Part shown: in pieces, positions 61,700 through 64,000 of the stretch | Layout of the letters: each line of letters begins with the position of its first letter | Numbering within the stretch: the stretch's first letter is position 1 | Assembly: GCA_019637795.1 (NCBI GenBank) | Contig: JAHBUY010000002.1 | Location: forward strand, 682,001 to 746,000 | Direction: 5' to 3' | DNA from: a bacterium | GTDB lineage: Bacteria > Desulfobacterota > Binatia > HRBIN30 > CADEER01 | DNA length: 64,000 nt | The notes under the pieces: model-generated | What the model was told of the DNA's origin: nothing | The model's database searches: none | Seen by the model: only the letters and a program-made list of their open reading frames with translations | Made by a program: the position numbers and the translations under genes

Positions 61700-64000
61700 T
61701 GCTCGACCTCGTTGGCGTCGACGCTCAGCCCCCACGCTTTGACGAACTCGCTCAGATCGTGGCCGCGGGTGAACTCGAGGCGGCGGGCGCTCAGGCGCAC
61801 CTCCGCCATGTCCTCGCCGAGCGCCGCGCGCAGCGCCGCGATCACCTGCTCGAGCTGCTCGGCGGTCAGCACCCCGTCGCGGCCGAAGCGCAGCGACGCG
61901 GTGCGCGTGCCGCTGCCGACCTCCAGGCTGACCTCCGACAGGCGAATGCCGTCGCGCCGCGCCTGCGCCAGGACGCGGAAGGCCTCGGCAGTGCTCGGGG
62001 CGCTGACCAGCTTCGCCAGCCGCGCCGGCGCGGCCGGGTCGATGCGGATGCCGCGGTTGCCGGCGGGCGGAATGGTGAAGGTGCGGCGTTCCGTGACACC
62101 CTCGTGCTCGGCGTGACACCAGATGGTCGTCTCGCCGTCGCCGATCTCGATCGGTCGGCCGTCGTAGACCGTCCCCTCGGCCGGGTTGGCGCCGTTGAGC
62201 GTGTAGCGGATGGTGCCGCGCGGCACCACGTGCAGCTCGACCGAGCGCGAGCCGACGCCCTCGCGCGGCTGGTGGGTGATCGTCAGCCGGTTGCGCCAGA
62301 GGACCGGATCGCCCCGCTCGTGCCCGCCGGCTGGATCCTCGGCCACCACCCACACGCAGGTGGCGTCGGTGACCAGCTTCGAGTCCGTCAGACGGTGGCT
62401 GCGGGCGGTGACGTTGGGGGTGGTGTCCCAGTAGATGCGCGGCGCCGCGCCGGCGTCGCGCACCGTCACCTCCAGCGTCGCCTCGCCGGTGGCCTCGTCA
62501 TAGGCGCGCTCGTCGAGAATCACCGACGTCTTCGGTTTCTCGAACGGTCCCTTCTCGATGTAGCCGTCCTCGCTGGAGCGCCACACGCCGCGCTGCTCGG
62601 CCAGCTTGCGCAGTTGCTCCAAGCCGTTGGCCGGCAGCCACAGCCAGCGCGGCGTCGACAGGGCGCGGGCGCGGACGTCGCGCCAGGGGACGCGCTTCTG
62701 GTTCTCAGGCCAGATCACCTCTTCGGCGCGTTGGGCGAGCGCGGCGAACTCGGCCTCGACGTCGAGGGCCAGCTTGCTGGCGCCGGTGTGCGCCAGCGCC
62801 TTCTCGATCTGCTCCTCGCCGTCGAAGTTGTTGGCGGTGAACTGCATGGCGAGCTTGGTGGCCACCAGCCCGTCGCGGCTCGGGTACCAGACGCGGTTGA
62901 ACGTCGAGGTGACGGTCGAGTTGAACTCCTGCTCGGCGGCCTCGTAGCGCTCCTTGAGCTCCTCCTGCTGCGGATGGCTCCTGGGCAGCGTCTCATGCAG
63001 CTTGGCGACGGCGTAGAGCATCCGCGTCTTCTCCTCGAGGTTGACGAGGTCGCTGCCGTCGCCGGTGAGGATGCAGAGGTTGTTCTTCTGGACGATCAGC
63101 TCGTAGAAGGCAGCGGCTGCGGCGGGTGGATCCTTGGTGTCCGGGCTCAGCACCAGCAGCATGCGGCCGCCGTCGAGGCGCACCTCGTCGAGTAGCGGCA
63201 GCGCCTGCAGCTCCTGATACGCATGGCGGCGCGTCGGCGCGAAGATCGCCTCCAGCCGCCGCCGCATCTCGGCGACGATCTTGTTGGCCGGCGCGCGCTC
63301 GGCCTCGGTCGAGAGCCGCTTGGTCAGGTTCTCGACGTTCGAGAAGAAGTAGGCGTCGCTCTCGTCGCGGTGGAGGTACCAGGCGTCGCGCTTGAGGTGA
63401 TCGAACGCCTCCGCGAACTCGAGCACCGAGCGGTTGGGCGCGATCAGCCGTTCCAGGACGCGCTGCTTGGTGAGGCCCTTGACGCCGTCGACGGCGGTCG
63501 AGAGGGAGGCCGACAGCAGCAGGGTGGCGACCTGCATTGCGGCATCGCCGCCGGTCTGCGCATCGATCGTCTCGGCGTGCGCGCCGCCACCCGAGGCGAT
63601 GTCGGTGGCCACGGCGCCGCGCAGATCGTTGATGCGCAGCACCTCGTCGCGCACGTCGGCGTCGTTCAGGTCGAGGTGCTGCAGGCCGATCAGATAGACG
63701 TCGTTGGTCGGGCGGGTCCAGACGGAGTGGATGGCGCGCGACACGAACTGCATCAGGCCGCGGGTCTGGCGGTAGCCCTCGTTGTTGCGGAACAGGGCAA
63801 TCAGGTCCTTGAGCGACGGGTGGAATGGATACGACGCGCGGATCTCGTCGGCGATCTGCTCGGTGCTCTTGGCGATCGCCTTGGCCTTCTCCGCCTCCTT
63901 GATCGCCGCCGCGTAGGCCTGCACGACGTCCTCGACGTCGCGCTCGCCCGGCAGGCCGGCGAAGAGGCGCTTCTTGAGAATCTGGTAGATCTCGTCGCCG
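61696..64000 (-). CDS. DUF499 ATPase of Hma-like defence system (5' end off window)
   Basis: 768 residues visible, continuing past the right edge; the N-terminal ATP-binding part lies outside. Visible segments are IADEIRASYPFHPSLKDLIALFRNNEGYRQTRGLMQF, DVYLIGLQHLDLNDADVRDEVLRIND and the beta-rich C-terminus (about the last 180 residues, RIYWDTTPNVT...FTIPPAGNRGIRI). DUF499 proteins are large AAA-type ATPases of the helicase-methylase-ATPase defence group. First visible gene of the operon. Confidence 0.9.
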   Translation of the reverse strand, partial: GDEIYQILKKRLFAGLPGERDVEDVVQAYAAAIKEAEKAKAIAKSTEQIADEIRASYPFHPSLKDLIALFRNNEGYRQTRGLMQFVSRAIHSVWTRPTNDVYLIGLQHLDLNDADVRDEVLRINDLRGAVATDIASGGGAHAETIDAQTGGDAAMQVATLLLSASLSTAVDGVKGLTKQRVLERLIAPNRSVLEFAEAFDHLKRDAWYLHRDESDAYFFSNVENLTKRLSTEAERAPANKIVAEMRRRLEAIFAPTRRHAYQELQALPLLDEVRLDGGRMLLVLSPDTKDPPAAAAAFYELIVQKNNLCILTGDGSDLVNLEEKTRMLYAVAKLHETLPRSHPQQEELKERYEAAEQEFNSTVTSTFNRVWYPSRDGLVATKLAMQFTANNFDGEEQIEKALAHTGASKLALDVEAEFAALAQRAEEVIWPENQKRVPWRDVRARALSTPRWLWLPANGLEQLRKLAEQRGVWRSSEDGYIEKGPFEKPKTSVILDERAYDEATGEATLEVTVRDAGAAPRIYWDTTPNVTARSHRLTDSKLVTDATCVWVVAEDPAGGHERGDPVLWRNRLTITHQPREGVGSRSVELHVVPRGTIRYTLNGANPAEGTVYDGRPIEIGDGETTIWCHAEHEGVTERRTFTIPPAGNRGIRIDPAAPARLAKLVSAPSTAEAFRVLAQARRDGIRLSEVSLEVGSGTRTASLRFGRDGVLTAEQLEQVIAALRAALGEDMAEVRLSARRLEFTRGHDLSEFVKAWGLSVDANEVEQ

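Overview
The window is high-GC (roughly 70%, strongly G/C-biased third codon positions) and densely packed, from a Gram-negative, metabolically versatile bacterium. Gram-negative markers are an LpxA-type acyltransferase, lipoproteins, an exosortase and a cytochrome c maturation (Ccm) cluster. The dockerin-like 'GDCDGNG...IDELLTGV' protein, a Cys-type CcmE, tandem DUF507 genes ahead of groESL and thiolase/DUF35 catabolic pairs fit an uncultured soil lineage such as Candidatus Binatota or former Deltaproteobacteria. That placement is inference. No rRNA, tRNA or CRISPR array was seen.

Layout. 1-5 kb: DUF2207/LemA membrane pair and a NYN-domain protein. 4.4-8.5 kb: divergent TetR regulator and a ring-hydroxylation/ring-cleavage operon (extradiol dioxygenase, FAD monooxygenase, SDR) with a clear palindromic operator and promoter between them. 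8.5-19 kb: aminotransferase, amidohydrolase plus thiolase/DUF35 module, EamA transporter, GalE, GloB, a VOC protein, PhaR-like regulator. 19-23 kb: nitrilase, MoeA and a MoeA-PBP fusion. 24 kb: cold-shock protein. 24.7-28 kb: CcmI-like/CcmH/CcmF/CcmE. 28-47 kb: housekeeping and stress genes (LpxA, YacG, ClC, exosortase pair, alpha/beta hydrolases, SplB-like radical SAM, dodecin, CoA-disulfide reductase-rhodanese, PduO, PolB, RmuC). 47-49.5 kb: DUF507 pair, groES, groEL and a strong terminator.

49.5-53.7 kb is an accessory scar. A visibly AT-richer islet encodes a truncated HExxH secreted protein and a secreted dockerin/tandem-repeat protein. It is bracketed by two identical 167-bp direct repeats and followed by fragments of an IS91-type transposase, a GT28-like and a GT92-like glycosyltransferase.

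53.7-64 kb is an anti-phage defence operon on the minus strand, read right to left: DUF499 ATPase (runs off the edge), DUF3780, PIN-domain protein, small partner, DUF1156 DNA methyltransferase, PLD-SNF2 helicase, all joined by 1-4 bp overlaps (3 bp between DUF3780 and PIN). It matches the helicase-methylase-ATPase (Hma-like) group of defence systems. The methyltransferase is split by a complete IS630-type element inserted at a TA; removing the element and one TA restores the frame exactly through the DPPY motif. The defence locus is therefore recently inactivated or conditionally switched.
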